A stretch of 24,147 bases of DNA, taken from positions 1 to 24,147 of the forward strand of contig CABUCA010000030.1 of assembly GCA_902489965.1 (NCBI GenBank), written 5' to 3'. The notes beneath the pieces are model-generated. The model saw nothing but the letters and a program-made list of their open reading frames with translations. It searched no databases and was not told where the DNA came from. Shown here one piece after another: positions 1 through 6,805 of this stretch. Both the position numbers and the translations under genes were made by a program. Each line of letters opens with the position of its first letter. Within the stretch, counting starts at the first letter, position 1. The stretch is from an uncultured Collinsella sp. (GTDB taxonomy: Bacteria > Actinomycetota > Coriobacteriia > Coriobacteriales > Coriobacteriaceae).

Positions 1-1
1 G

Positions 2-85
2 AAACGGCGGTCGACGAAACTGGAGAGGAGGTATTACGAGCTCCTGTGCGAATTGAAGGGAGCGCTCCCGCAAACTGCCTATTGA
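2..85 (+). CDS. Possible 3' end of an upstream gene (partial)
   Basis: The frame starting at base 2 is open for 27 codons and ends with TGA at 83-85; its translation is charged and helix-like near the end (KLERRYYELLCELKGALPQ). A second frame (from base 1) stays open to the TAA at 184-186, so the choice is weak. The stretch uses AGG and CGG arginine codons that are uncommon in the real genes here. No family can be recognised from so short a tail. Confidence 0.2.
   Translation, partial: KRRSTKLERRYYELLCELKGALPQTAY
58..69. repeat. 12-bp perfect palindrome upstream of a promoter
   Basis: GGGAGCGCTCCC is its own reverse complement. It ends 12 bases before the TTGACA box at 82-87, so it could be an operator or the base of a small terminator for whatever lies upstream. 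No run of T follows it. Confidence 0.4.
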
Positions 86-110
86 CAACTTATAGGAGCG
101 TCGGTTTTAT
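82..110 (+). promoter_or_regulatory. Sigma-70-type promoter for the acyl-CoA dehydrogenase gene
   Basis: A perfect -35 box TTGACA (82-87) is followed after 17 bases by TTTTAT (105-110, four of six matches to TATAAT). Transcription would start near 117, giving a leader of about 215 nucleotides before the ATG at 334. The leader contains the competing stems described separately. Confidence 0.5.
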
Positions 111-333
111 TGGCGGAAAATCGGGGGGTGCTCAAGGGTTCTGGAATTTGCCGCATACTTCCGCAAACGACGTCTCGGTGGCATAAAAATCGTCCTCGGA
201 ACCCTGAGATAATGAACAGATGTTGCCGTTCGCCGCAAATTACCGTCCGTTTATAGAACCCACCCCCAGCGCGCGTCATCCTTACGGTTGAATAAATACA
301 CATCTATGGAATTACGTAAGAGAGGACCGTTCC
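111..333 (+). other. Non-coding leader with inverted repeats
   Basis: No convincing ORF is present. CTCA+GGGTTC (131-134, 136-141) can pair with GAACCC+TGAG (199-208). Alternatively GGGGGTG (124-130) and GGGTTCT (136-142) can pair with AGAACCCACCCCC (255-267). The two arrangements share the GGGTTC segment and exclude each other. The block 124-267 is also bounded by inverted repeats, so it may be a small interspersed element instead of a regulatory leader. A Shine-Dalgarno AGAGAGGA lies at 319-326. Confidence 0.45.
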
Positions 334-1293
334 ATGAGCTACAAGACCGTTTGTGTTGCCGGCGGCGGCGTGTTGGGAAGCCAGATTGCCTTTCAGGCTG
401 CCTACTGCGGCTTTGATGTAACGATTTGGCTGCGCAGCGAGGGCAGCATCGGCCGCACTCAGCCCAAGATCGATCATGTGCGCGAGGAGTACATCGCGGC
501 AATCGAGGGCATGGCGGATGGCACAGGCGAGTGGTGCGCCGGTATCGCCGATAGCGGCAGGCCCTTCGACAAAAAGGCGTCGCTCGCCGCCGTCGAGCGT
601 GCCTACTCTACACTCAAGCTGGAGCTCGACCTCGCCAAGGCAGTGGCCGATGCCGACTTGGTCATCGAGTCTATGGCCGAGGACACCCAGGCAAAGATCG
701 ACTTCTACAAAAAGCTCGCCCCGGTTCTCCCGCAAAAGACCGTCGTCGTGACGAACTCCTCTACGCTGCTGCCGAGCACCTTTGCCAAGTACACTGGTCG
801 CCCCGAGAAGTACCTGTCGCTGCACTTTGCCAACTCCATCTGGAAGAACAACATGACCGAGGTCATGGCGCAGGACCAAACCGACAAGCGCTACTTCGAC
901 GAGCTCGTCGACTTCGCCAACGACATTCGCATGCTTGCCCTGCCCGTCAACAAGGAAAAGAACGGCTACCTGCTTAATTCCATGCTGGTGCCATGGCTGC
1001 TTTCGGGCCTCGACCTGTATGTCTCGGGCGTGAGCGATCCCAAGAGCATCGACCTCGCATGGACGCGTGGCACCGGCGCCCCCAAGGGTCCGTTCCGCGT
1101 ATTCGACACGGTTGGTATCCAGACGGCTTACAACATCGTTATGCAGTACCAGAAGGTGCCGGGCCTGGTGAGCCCGTTGCTCAAAAAGATGATGATGCCC
1201 TACAACTTTAAGGCCATGGCATCCGTCCTCAAGCAGATGCTCGACGAAGGCAAGCTGGGCGAAAGCTCGGGCGAGGGCTTCTTCAAGTACTAA
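334..1293 (+). CDS. 3-hydroxyacyl-CoA dehydrogenase family protein
   Basis: A 319-residue cytoplasmic NAD(H)-dependent dehydrogenase expected to interconvert 3-hydroxyacyl-CoA and 3-oxoacyl-CoA; the real substrate is unknown. The N-terminal Rossmann fold has the dinucleotide loop GGGVLG (residues 10-15). The family's catalytic residues are visible: Ser in TNSST (about 142), His164 in HFANS, Glu176 in TEVM and Asn215 in LLNSMLVPW. The usual HFxNP motif reads HFANS, so the proline is lost. Residues 205-319 form the single C-terminal helical domain. The length fits 3-hydroxybutyryl-CoA dehydrogenase-like enzymes (about 280-320). The start follows AGAGAGGA at 8 bases. No thiolase, crotonase or acyl-CoA dehydrogenase gene is adjacent, so the pathway cannot be read from context. 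The family is secure; the substrate is not. Confidence 0.9.
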   Translation: MSYKTVCVAGGGVLGSQIAFQAAYCGFDVTIWLRSEGSIGRTQPKIDHVREEYIAAIEGMADGTGEWCAGIADSGRPFDKKASLAAVERAYSTLKLELDLAKAVADADLVIESMAEDTQAKIDFYKKLAPVLPQKTVVVTNSSTLLPSTFAKYTGRPEKYLSLHFANSIWKNNMTEVMAQDQTDKRYFDELVDFANDIRMLALPVNKEKNGYLLNSMLVPWLLSGLDLYVSGVSDPKSIDLAWTRGTGAPKGPFRVFDTVGIQTAYNIVMQYQKVPGLVSPLLKKMMMPYNFKAMASVLKQMLDEGKLGESSGEGFFKY

Positions 1294-1332
1294 AAAATGA
1301 TCCCTCGGGGACGGAGGAAAACGGATCATTTT
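1294..1332 (+). repeat. Post-stop hairpin, GGGGAC-loop family (copy 1)
   Basis: The arms AAAATGATCC (1294-1303) and GGATCATTTT (1323-1332) match perfectly around a 19-base loop containing GGGGACGGAGG. It begins directly after the stop codon at 1291-1293. The A/T-rich base of the stem could let it work as a terminator in both directions. Its design resembles the hairpins at 8716-8752 and 10977-11009. Confidence 0.65.
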
Positions 1333-1380
1333 CGGCCGCCAACAGTGAGAAGATGGACCCAGAAATAGAAAGGAGTGGCA

Positions 1381-1852
1381 ATGGACCGGCTCGGGCTTTG
1401 AGGACAAGTTGCTGCAGGCCCAAGGCGATTTTTCGCTCAATGCGGGCCAGCACAGTGTGACCTATCTGCCAAACGAAGAGACGGCCGTGACCGGTCGCTA
1501 CCAGGTGCTGCTGTACGACAACAACTTTGGTGCGGCCGAGAGCTATCCCAAGTTCAACTGGGGCCAGCTGGGCGCTGCGGTGGTGACCGACTACAGTAAG
1601 GGAACGCATTCGTTTGGGCGCATCTTTACGGTGGACGAGACCGCGCGCACCTACGAGCTTGAGGACCAGATCGCCGTGCCGTTCTCGGGCTACGTCAGCA
1701 GCGCGCAGCGCGTCGGCGATTCGAGCAGCATGCTCGTGGCATCGGGTCAGGCCAAGACCTTCACCGAGTACGATCACTATGGACTGCCCATCGCCACCTA
1801 CGAGATGGAAGCCGAAAAGTACATCTACCGCGTGTACAAGTACGAGCTGTAG
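1381..1852 (+). pseudogene. Aryl-sulfate sulfotransferase, 3' remnant
   Basis: A reading frame from about 1373 to the TAG at 1850-1852 matches in style the last ~155 residues of the aryl-sulfate sulfotransferase family. It has a QHSV segment, LLYDNN, a GSSSMLVASG-like strand and the typical end with IYRVYKYEL. Known members move sulfate between phenolic compounds and are about 450-600 residues. Here the N-terminal propeller blades and the catalytic region are missing. A good ribosome site and ATG (GAAAGGAGTGGCAATG, ATG at 1381) are present but in another frame, which stops at TGA after six codons. The in-frame TTG at 1409 has no ribosome site. The simplest reading is a large deletion that joined the old start to the 3' end out of frame. 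The remnant frame is closed upstream by TGA at 1346-1348. Confidence 0.7.
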
Positions 1853-1954
1853 GGCTGTGCTTAGGTTTGACCAATGGAGTATGAAAACACGCCGTTCGCC
1901 GATGCCCCCTCCGCGAGTGGCGGCCATATGGTTTGATGTCAGAAACATATAGTT

Positions 1955-1974
1955 GTCGCCAGCCTGCTGGCGAC
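1955..1974. repeat. Perfect 8-bp hairpin followed by a C9 run
   Basis: GTCGCCAG (1955-1962) and CTGGCGAC (1967-1974) enclose a CCTG loop. Two bases later nine consecutive C (1977-1985) precede the CGGAGG ribosome site at 1992-1997. A TATAGT box at 1948-1953 would place the hairpin at the very 5' end of a transcript, but no good -35 box is seen. Confidence 0.5.
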
Positions 1975-2005
1975 GTCCCCCCCCCTGATATCGGAGGTTC
2001 CGGGT

Positions 2006-2044
2006 ATGTTTCGCGCTCCGTTAAACAACTATCGGTTGGGCTAA
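2006..2044 (+). CDS. 12-codon upstream ORF or displaced original start
   Basis: ATG at 2006 follows the strong Shine-Dalgarno CGGAGG (1992-1997) at 8 bases and reads MFRAPLNNYRLG before TAA at 2042-2044. That stop lies two bases before the ATG at 2047, which itself has only a poor ribosome site. The ORF may couple translation into the next gene. Alternatively it is the true old start: one extra G in the GGG run at 2038-2040 would fuse both frames. Confidence 0.35.
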   Translation: MFRAPLNNYRLG

Positions 2045-2046
2045 CT

Positions 2047-2496
2047 ATGGGTCGCAGTGCTATTTCGATAGCCCTTGCAGTGGTCTGCCTGGCTGTGCTC
2101 CTGGGCGCTACAGGGCTGTTTGCTATAAGCCGAGAAACGTCCTATATGCAGGAATGCGCTTCCGAAGGGTTTGCCATTGACGGTTACTATCGGGATGACA
2201 AAACGAGTCGGGAAACCCTGGCTTTTCTTGAGGAGGACAACTGTCGATGGCAGCTGGTCGACCAAGACGGAATCTGCACAGATGGGCAGTTTAAGCGTAC
2301 GGATGACCCCAACATCCTGATATTAAAGAAGGAAAACGGCGAAGAATTCGGTACGGTCCACGTGGCGTATATGTCACGCCGACGCGAGCAGGGCCAGCTC
2401 TATCTATTTAGAGATACCAGGGTGACCCGTTTTTATCTGGTGAGTACCGGTCCGGCGTTTACAGTGGAGTCTGGCGATGTCGATCCGGACAGTTGA
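2047..2496 (+). CDS. Unknown membrane-anchored protein
   Basis: A 149-residue protein from the ATG at 2047. A single hydrophobic segment near the N-terminus (ISIALAVVCLAVLLGATGLF) is followed by about 120 mostly polar residues that should lie outside the membrane. These contain two cysteines in a loop (C..W..VDQDGIC) and a likely beta-rich stretch (ILILKK, GTVHVAYM, QLYLFRD). No lipobox was found and no family is recognised. An alternative start at 1933/1936 extends the frame by 38 residues through the C9 run, but has no ribosome site and would translate a hairpin. Initiation may depend on the upstream ORF at 2006. Codon use is less biased toward C/G endings than in the neighbours, which suggests recent arrival or weak selection. 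Confidence 0.6.
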   Translation: MGRSAISIALAVVCLAVLLGATGLFAISRETSYMQECASEGFAIDGYYRDDKTSRETLAFLEEDNCRWQLVDQDGICTDGQFKRTDDPNILILKKENGEEFGTVHVAYMSRRREQGQLYLFRDTRVTRFYLVSTGPAFTVESGDVDPDS

Positions 2497-2516
2497 TTCA
2501 CGGCAATAAAACAGTG

Positions 2517-2547
2517 AGCGGGGTGCGGGTGTAAACTGCACCCCGCT
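2517..2547. terminator. Bidirectional terminator between converging genes
   Basis: AGCGGGGTGC (2517-2526) pairs perfectly with GCACCCCGCT (2538-2547). On the plus strand ATTTG follows. On the minus strand CACTGTTTTATT follows, a better U-rich tail, so it should serve the DUF389 gene as well. Confidence 0.7.
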
Positions 2548-2620
2548 ATTTGCTCGTGTCCGTATCGCGTCTGCGCCTCGTCGTAGCTTGCGTCCGTACG
2601 AGCATTCATCCCGCCCCGCA

Positions 2621-3760
2621 TCACTTCACATCAAACTCCACGCGATCGAGTTCGGGTACGTTGAGGTCAATGAGCTTGCGAGCGACGTGGCGGTCGTGTG
2701 CCCCGAGCGCCTCGCTTGTCGTCACATGGGCGACGATCTCGCGCTCGACGATGCCCTCCTCGTCGCCTTCGGTGGCCGAGGTCTCGACGGCGACGGTGTA
2801 ATCCTTAAAGCCTGGCAGCACCGCCGCAAGCTCGCGCGTGGTTTCGGTGACGCCGTAGCCGTCCTGCACGCCGGCCTGCGCCGAGCCAATAGACCCCGCC
2901 GTCATAACGATGCAGGGGATGGCAAAGACTACCGTGCCCACAATGATGCGGCGGCGCACCTTGCGTGATAACTCGTTGACCTCGGCGTTTTCTTCAGCAG
3001 TCACAATACCGTCGCCGTTGAGGTCGCGCTTGAGCGGCACGCGCAAAAGAAGCAGTACGGCTTCGGCGGCCAGTGCGATAAAGACCACGTTGATGCCAAA
3101 CTCATAAAACGCCGAGAGAAACAGCGACCCGCTTGCGGTGGCGATGCCATAGCCCGCCGCGCACAGGGGCGGCATGAGCGCAGTCGCCACAGCCACGCCG
3201 GCGATGAGCGTGGCGGGTTCCTGGTCGCGCGAGTTGCCCAGGCCACCCGCAAAGCCGCCTGCGAGTGCGACGGCAAGGTCCCACACAGTCGGTGTCGAAT
3301 TGTCGATGATGGCGGCCGTGGTGGTGCCAAGGGGCGAGAGCTTAAAATACAACGTGGACGTGACCAGGCAAAAGGCCATCTGTAGAGCCAAGCTCGCGAT
3401 GGCCTCGACGGTAATCTCGCGGTCGAGCGTGGCGATGCCGTATGCCATGGCAAGGACCGAGCCCATGAGCGGGCAGATGAGCATGGCGCCTACAATGGCG
3501 ATATCTGAGTCGATATCGAGGCCGATGCTCGCAATCAACATGGCAATGATCAGGATGCATAAGTGCGAGCCAGTCAGGCGCGCCCCGTTTACAAAGCGCT
3601 TGCGAATCACGTGATAGGGCGCGCGTCCCTCGCGAATGTTGAATGCCTGCTTTAGAAAGCGGCTTGCGTTCTCCATGGCCTCGCTGTGGGCGGGGCGGAT
3701 GCCATGGCGCCGATGATGGCGTTCGCGCAGTCGCTTGATCTGTTGTTTATCGAGTTCCAT
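2621..3760 (-). CDS. DUF389 family membrane protein with EF-hand-like loop
   Basis: A 379-residue polytopic membrane protein of the uncharacterised DUF389 family. Conserved features include the GAMLICPLMG segment (residues 91-100), a LGNSRDQEPATLIAG stretch and ATALMPPLCAAGYG (about 192-205), all typical of this family; its function is unknown. After the hydrophobic core the sequence DLNGDGIVTAEE (246-257) fits the 12-residue EF-hand calcium loop, with acidic or Asn at positions 1, 3, 5, Gly at 6 and Glu at 12. One further membrane segment (about 271-289) and a soluble C-terminal domain of about 85 residues follow. The ATG at 3760 is chosen because GAGGTGG lies just before it; the GTG at 3766 has no ribosome site. 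A promoter is visible at 3807-3835, so it appears to be its own transcription unit behind the OPT terminator. Confidence 0.9.
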   Translation of the reverse strand: MELDKQQIKRLRERHHRRHGIRPAHSEAMENASRFLKQAFNIREGRAPYHVIRKRFVNGARLTGSHLCILIIAMLIASIGLDIDSDIAIVGAMLICPLMGSVLAMAYGIATLDREITVEAIASLALQMAFCLVTSTLYFKLSPLGTTTAAIIDNSTPTVWDLAVALAGGFAGGLGNSRDQEPATLIAGVAVATALMPPLCAAGYGIATASGSLFLSAFYEFGINVVFIALAAEAVLLLLRVPLKRDLNGDGIVTAEENAEVNELSRKVRRRIIVGTVVFAIPCIVMTAGSIGSAQAGVQDGYGVTETTRELAAVLPGFKDYTVAVETSATEGDEEGIVEREIVAHVTTSEALGAHDRHVARKLIDLNVPELDRVEFDVK

Positions 3761-3806
3761 GTCCACCTCGTTCTGGCACGTGCCGCGTATCCCGCCCGTC
3801 GTCTTT

Positions 3807-3835
3807 ACTCTACACCGCGTTGAGCGAGGTGTCAG
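3807..3835 (-). promoter_or_regulatory. Promoter of the DUF389 gene
   Basis: Read on the minus strand, CTGACA (3835-3830) and TAGAGT (3812-3807) are separated by 17 bases, matching the sigma-70 consensus at five and four of six positions. The start point would be near 3800, about 40 bases before the ATG at 3760. Confidence 0.5.
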
Positions 3836-3910
3836 ACAGGGTTTGTTGACCTGGAAGTCAGGCCAATCGGCATGACTAAAAACGCCGTGAGGATCATAAG
3901 AGTCAAATAG

Positions 3911-3946
3911 ACAAAAAGTGCGGGGCCGGATGGTCTCCGACCCCGC
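3911..3946 (-). terminator. Rho-independent terminator of the OPT gene
   Basis: On the minus strand an 11-bp GC-rich stem (3936-3946 with 3920-3930, one mismatch) is followed by ACTTTTTGT. It lies 28 bases after the transporter stop codon. Confidence 0.85.
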
Positions 3947-3974
3947 GCTCTGTACGGGTACGTTGTTGTTGGGT

Positions 3975-5678
3975 TTATCCCAGCAGGCTCAGACCGACGG
4001 AGACAAACGCCAGGATAACGCCGACGATGGACTCGCCGCCCAGCAGGCCGCTGGCAACAACCAGGCCCTGCTCCTGGAAGGCGGCATCCTTGGCGGCCTT
4101 CTCCTCGTCCGAAAGACCGGCGGCGGCGTCGCGGTGAGCGGCCCACTTGTCGTAGGCGAGCTTAACGCAGGAGCCCAGGAAAGCCGTGAGCGACATATAG
4201 AACGGCAGGTACACGCCCAGGCCGATCATCATGGCCGGAATGCCGAGCCAGTACATGACGATGCCGGCGATAAAGCCGCCTGCGAACCACGGCACGCTCG
4301 GGATGCCCGAGACCATGGTGGCGACCACGCTTGCCTGCGCGGCAACGAAGCTCTTGTCGGGGCCAAAGGCGTCCGGACCATAGGCAGTGACGAGCGCGAC
4401 CATGACGGCGGCAGCGACCAGGGCGCCCACGATGCCGCCGATGGCCTGGCCGATCCACTGCGCACGCGGGTTGGTGCCCAGCACGGCGCCGGCCTTAAAG
4501 TCGTTCATGACGTCGCCCGCAAGGCCGCACGCCACGGCCACGATGCCGGCGATGAAGAACAGCTTGACCTGCGCGAGCTGCGCGAAGGCAGCCACGATGA
4601 GCATGACGATGAGGCCAAAGATCTCCATGGGGTCGATACCCGTCTGGCCGCAGCTCTGCGCGCTCATGATGGTGGTGACAAAGGTGAACAGCGTGACGAT
4701 GACGGCCGGAACGGGGCCAAGATCGAGTACGATGGCAACGATCACGGCGATGGCGGCAGCGCCCAGGCCGATGATACCGGCGTCGAGCTTAAGGGAGCCC
4801 GAGATGAGCGACTGCTCGTCGGTGTCGGTGGAGCTGTCGGCAGCGAGGCCGCGGACGATACCGGCGACCTGCGGCAGGATGTCCTTGAGGACGACGGCGA
4901 CGCCAAAGCCCATCATGAGGCCCATACCCAGGGACTTAACAATGCCCTGTGCGGTCATAACGTCAAACAGACCGGCAGCGGTGCCGCCGACGATGATGCC
5001 AAAGTTGCCCAGCAGCGCGCCGGCAAACCAGAACGCGACGGGGGCGAAGCCCACCAAAAAGCCGATGGACAGCAACATGGGCGAGTTGTAGATGGCAAAG
5101 GTCACGCCGGGGATATTGAGCGTGCACAGCATGCTGGGAACCACGCCCAGGGCGTCGCGCAGCACGCTGTATATGCCGGCGATGGCCATGGAGCCAAAGA
5201 GCTGCTTGCCGGTCTTGCCGCCGGCCTCGGTAGCACGCAGGGTTTGAGCTGCGGCGTTGCCGGTGGGGAACTCAAGCGCGGCGTCCACGATAAAGTGACG
5301 GTGGATGAGTGCTGTCGCCAGAAGGCCCAAGATGGTGCCGGCGAGTGCCACGATAAACATGTCGAGCCAGCTGATCTGGTCGGCATAGCCCAGCATCCAG
5401 GCGCCCGGGATGGTAAACGCCAGACCGCCGGCGACCATGGCGCCTGCGGACATGATGGTGTGGGTGACGTTTGCCTCGTTGAGGCTGGCGTTGCCCATGA
5501 GCTTAAGGAAGAACAGCGAAATGACGGCAGCGAAAATGATCGGCCAGGGGAGCGCACCCATCTTGAGGGCGGTATAGGCCGAGCTTGCCGTGATGATCAC
5601 GCAGCCAAGGACGCCGATGACGACGCCGCGCAGCGTAAGTTGCCCGCGCATCGAAGCGCGGTTCGAGGGATTGCTCAT
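3975..5678 (-). CDS. OPT/YSL family oligopeptide transporter
   Basis: A 567-residue transporter of the OPT family (proton-coupled uptake of oligopeptides or metal-chelator complexes), with roughly 14-16 hydrophobic segments in the cytoplasmic membrane. Family signatures are EFPTGNAAAQTLRA (136-149), a SCGQTGIDPMEIFG block (342-355) and the C-terminal motif around CGLAGDVMNDFKAG..LGTNPRAQ (384-407). A polar loop at 280-295 separates the two halves. It is slightly shorter than many bacterial OPT proteins (about 600-650). The ATG at 5678 has a strong AAGGAG site at 7 bases. It is transcribed alone, divergently from coaX, and ends in a clear terminator. Substrate cannot be assigned from sequence. 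Confidence 0.92.
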   Translation of the reverse strand: MSNPSNRASMRGQLTLRGVVIGVLGCVIITASSAYTALKMGALPWPIIFAAVISLFFLKLMGNASLNEANVTHTIMSAGAMVAGGLAFTIPGAWMLGYADQISWLDMFIVALAGTILGLLATALIHRHFIVDAALEFPTGNAAAQTLRATEAGGKTGKQLFGSMAIAGIYSVLRDALGVVPSMLCTLNIPGVTFAIYNSPMLLSIGFLVGFAPVAFWFAGALLGNFGIIVGGTAAGLFDVMTAQGIVKSLGMGLMMGFGVAVVLKDILPQVAGIVRGLAADSSTDTDEQSLISGSLKLDAGIIGLGAAAIAVIVAIVLDLGPVPAVIVTLFTFVTTIMSAQSCGQTGIDPMEIFGLIVMLIVAAFAQLAQVKLFFIAGIVAVACGLAGDVMNDFKAGAVLGTNPRAQWIGQAIGGIVGALVAAAVMVALVTAYGPDAFGPDKSFVAAQASVVATMVSGIPSVPWFAGGFIAGIVMYWLGIPAMMIGLGVYLPFYMSLTAFLGSCVKLAYDKWAAHRDAAAGLSDEEKAAKDAAFQEQGLVVASGLLGGESIVGVILAFVSVGLSLLG

Positions 5679-5788
5679 ATAAAACTCCTTTGCGTATATC
5701 CGCTTCCCCCGGGAGCGCCGTTACGGATACGGCGCGGGAAGTCGGGTTACCAAGGGCCGCCGCGTGAGCTCGCAAACGACCGCGCACC

Positions 5789-5843
5789 AGTATAGCCGCA
5801 AGCTAGTCATTTTGGGATGACTGGTTTAGGTAGGCGATATACT
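5789..5843. promoter_or_regulatory. Divergent promoter region with central inverted repeat
   Basis: Two identical -10 boxes TATACT face outward: 5794-5789 on the minus strand toward the OPT gene and 5838-5843 on the plus strand toward coaX. Neither has a good -35 box at 17 bases. Between them AGTCAT (5805-5810) and ATGACT (5817-5822) form an inverted repeat around TTTGGG that covers both -35 positions. This layout suits a shared operator or activator site. Confidence 0.4.
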
Positions 5844-5870
5844 GCTGGGCAGACGAAAGGAGCGCCGACG

Positions 5871-6722
5871 ATGCTTAATGGGTGCGCATATATATTGACG
5901 GTCGACGTGGGTAACACGTTCATTCGCTTTGGTCTGTTTGCCGAGGATTCGGCAGCGGCGCAGGAATGCCCGCTTGCGACGTGCGAGATCACGACGCCAT
6001 CGAGCATTACGGCCGACGAAGCGCGCATGAGGCTCGCACAGGTCATGGCCGCACTGGCGGCCGATGCGGGCATGCCGGGTGCGCTTGTGTCCACGGCTGC
6101 TGTGCTGAGCTGCGTGGTCCCGGCGCTCGAGCGCCCGTGGAAGGCGGCACTTTCCCGTACCTGCACGGGGCGCGTGCTCACGGTGGGGCCGGGACTTAAG
6201 ACCGGCATGCCCGTGCACTACGATGACCCGGCCGAGATCGGTCCCGACCGCATCGCCGACGCCGTGGCTGCCCGCGCCGTCTACGGCTCGCCGTGCATTG
6301 TGATCGACCTGGGCACGACGACCAATATCGAGGTCATCGACGCACACGGCACCTTTGTCGGCGGCGTTATCGCGCCGGGGCTGGCGCTCGGCGCCCGTTC
6401 GCTCTCGGCCGCTGCGGCGCGCCTGCCTCAAGTTGAGCCCTCGGCGCCGACACACGTCATCGGCCGTAACACGCGTGAGGCCATGCGCTCGGGCGTGGTT
6501 CTGGGCGAGGTGGCACGCATCGACGGCATGCTCGACATGGTGCTCGCCGAGATGCGTGCGACCAAGGCCGCGGGGGAGGGCGATGTGCCCATCGTCATTA
6601 CCGGCGACGATGCCGAGGCGCTTGCGGCGCTGGTCGGCCATAGCCTGACGGTCGACGATGCGCTGACGCTGCGGGGCCTCGCCGAGCTCTACCACATCAA
6701 CCAAAAGCCCCGCCGCGCGTAG
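5871..6722 (+). CDS. coaX: Type III pantothenate kinase
   Basis: A 283-residue cytoplasmic kinase that phosphorylates pantothenate with ATP, the first step of CoA synthesis. It shows the ASKHA-fold signatures of CoaX: phosphate loop VDVGNT (11-16), the GPDR motif (124-127, usually GADR), the second phosphate loop IDLGTTTNIEVID (145-157) and GGVIAPGLALG after it. Length fits the family (about 255-280). The ATG at 5871 is preferred over the in-frame ATG at 5817 because AAAGGAG lies 8 bases upstream and the protein then starts just before the first conserved strand. The upstream ATG lies inside the divergent regulatory repeat. The next gene, 83 bases downstream, has its own promoter. Confidence 0.95.
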   Translation: MLNGCAYILTVDVGNTFIRFGLFAEDSAAAQECPLATCEITTPSSITADEARMRLAQVMAALAADAGMPGALVSTAAVLSCVVPALERPWKAALSRTCTGRVLTVGPGLKTGMPVHYDDPAEIGPDRIADAVAARAVYGSPCIVIDLGTTTNIEVIDAHGTFVGGVIAPGLALGARSLSAAAARLPQVEPSAPTHVIGRNTREAMRSGVVLGEVARIDGMLDMVLAEMRATKAAGEGDVPIVITGDDAEALAALVGHSLTVDDALTLRGLAELYHINQKPRRA

Positions 6723-6762
6723 CGATGGGGGCAATGGGACAAAAACGTCTCCACCTTCCACC

Positions 6763-6771
6763 TGCTACAAT
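6763..6771 (+). promoter_or_regulatory. Extended -10 promoter of the dCMP deaminase gene
   Basis: TGCTACAAT carries the TGn extension and five of six matches to TATAAT. No strong -35 box is seen, as is common with extended -10 elements. The leader before the ATG at 6806 would be about 28 bases and holds CGGAGGTG. Confidence 0.5.
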
Positions 6772-6805
6772 GGGTCAAACTATTGCGATTTCGGAGGTGT
6801 CTGCC

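Noticed and set aside
1933..2046. Upstream start for the unknown membrane protein
   Set aside because: TTG 1933 and ATG 1936 lack ribosome sites and would translate a hairpin and a C9 run; 2047 with coupling from 2006 is more likely, though not proven.
3918..5795. 625-codon open frame on the plus strand opposite the OPT gene
   Set aside because: It is antisense to a clear transporter, is rich in His, Asp, Gly and Ala without hydrophobic or domain structure, and has no ribosome site. It is a GC-rich shadow frame.
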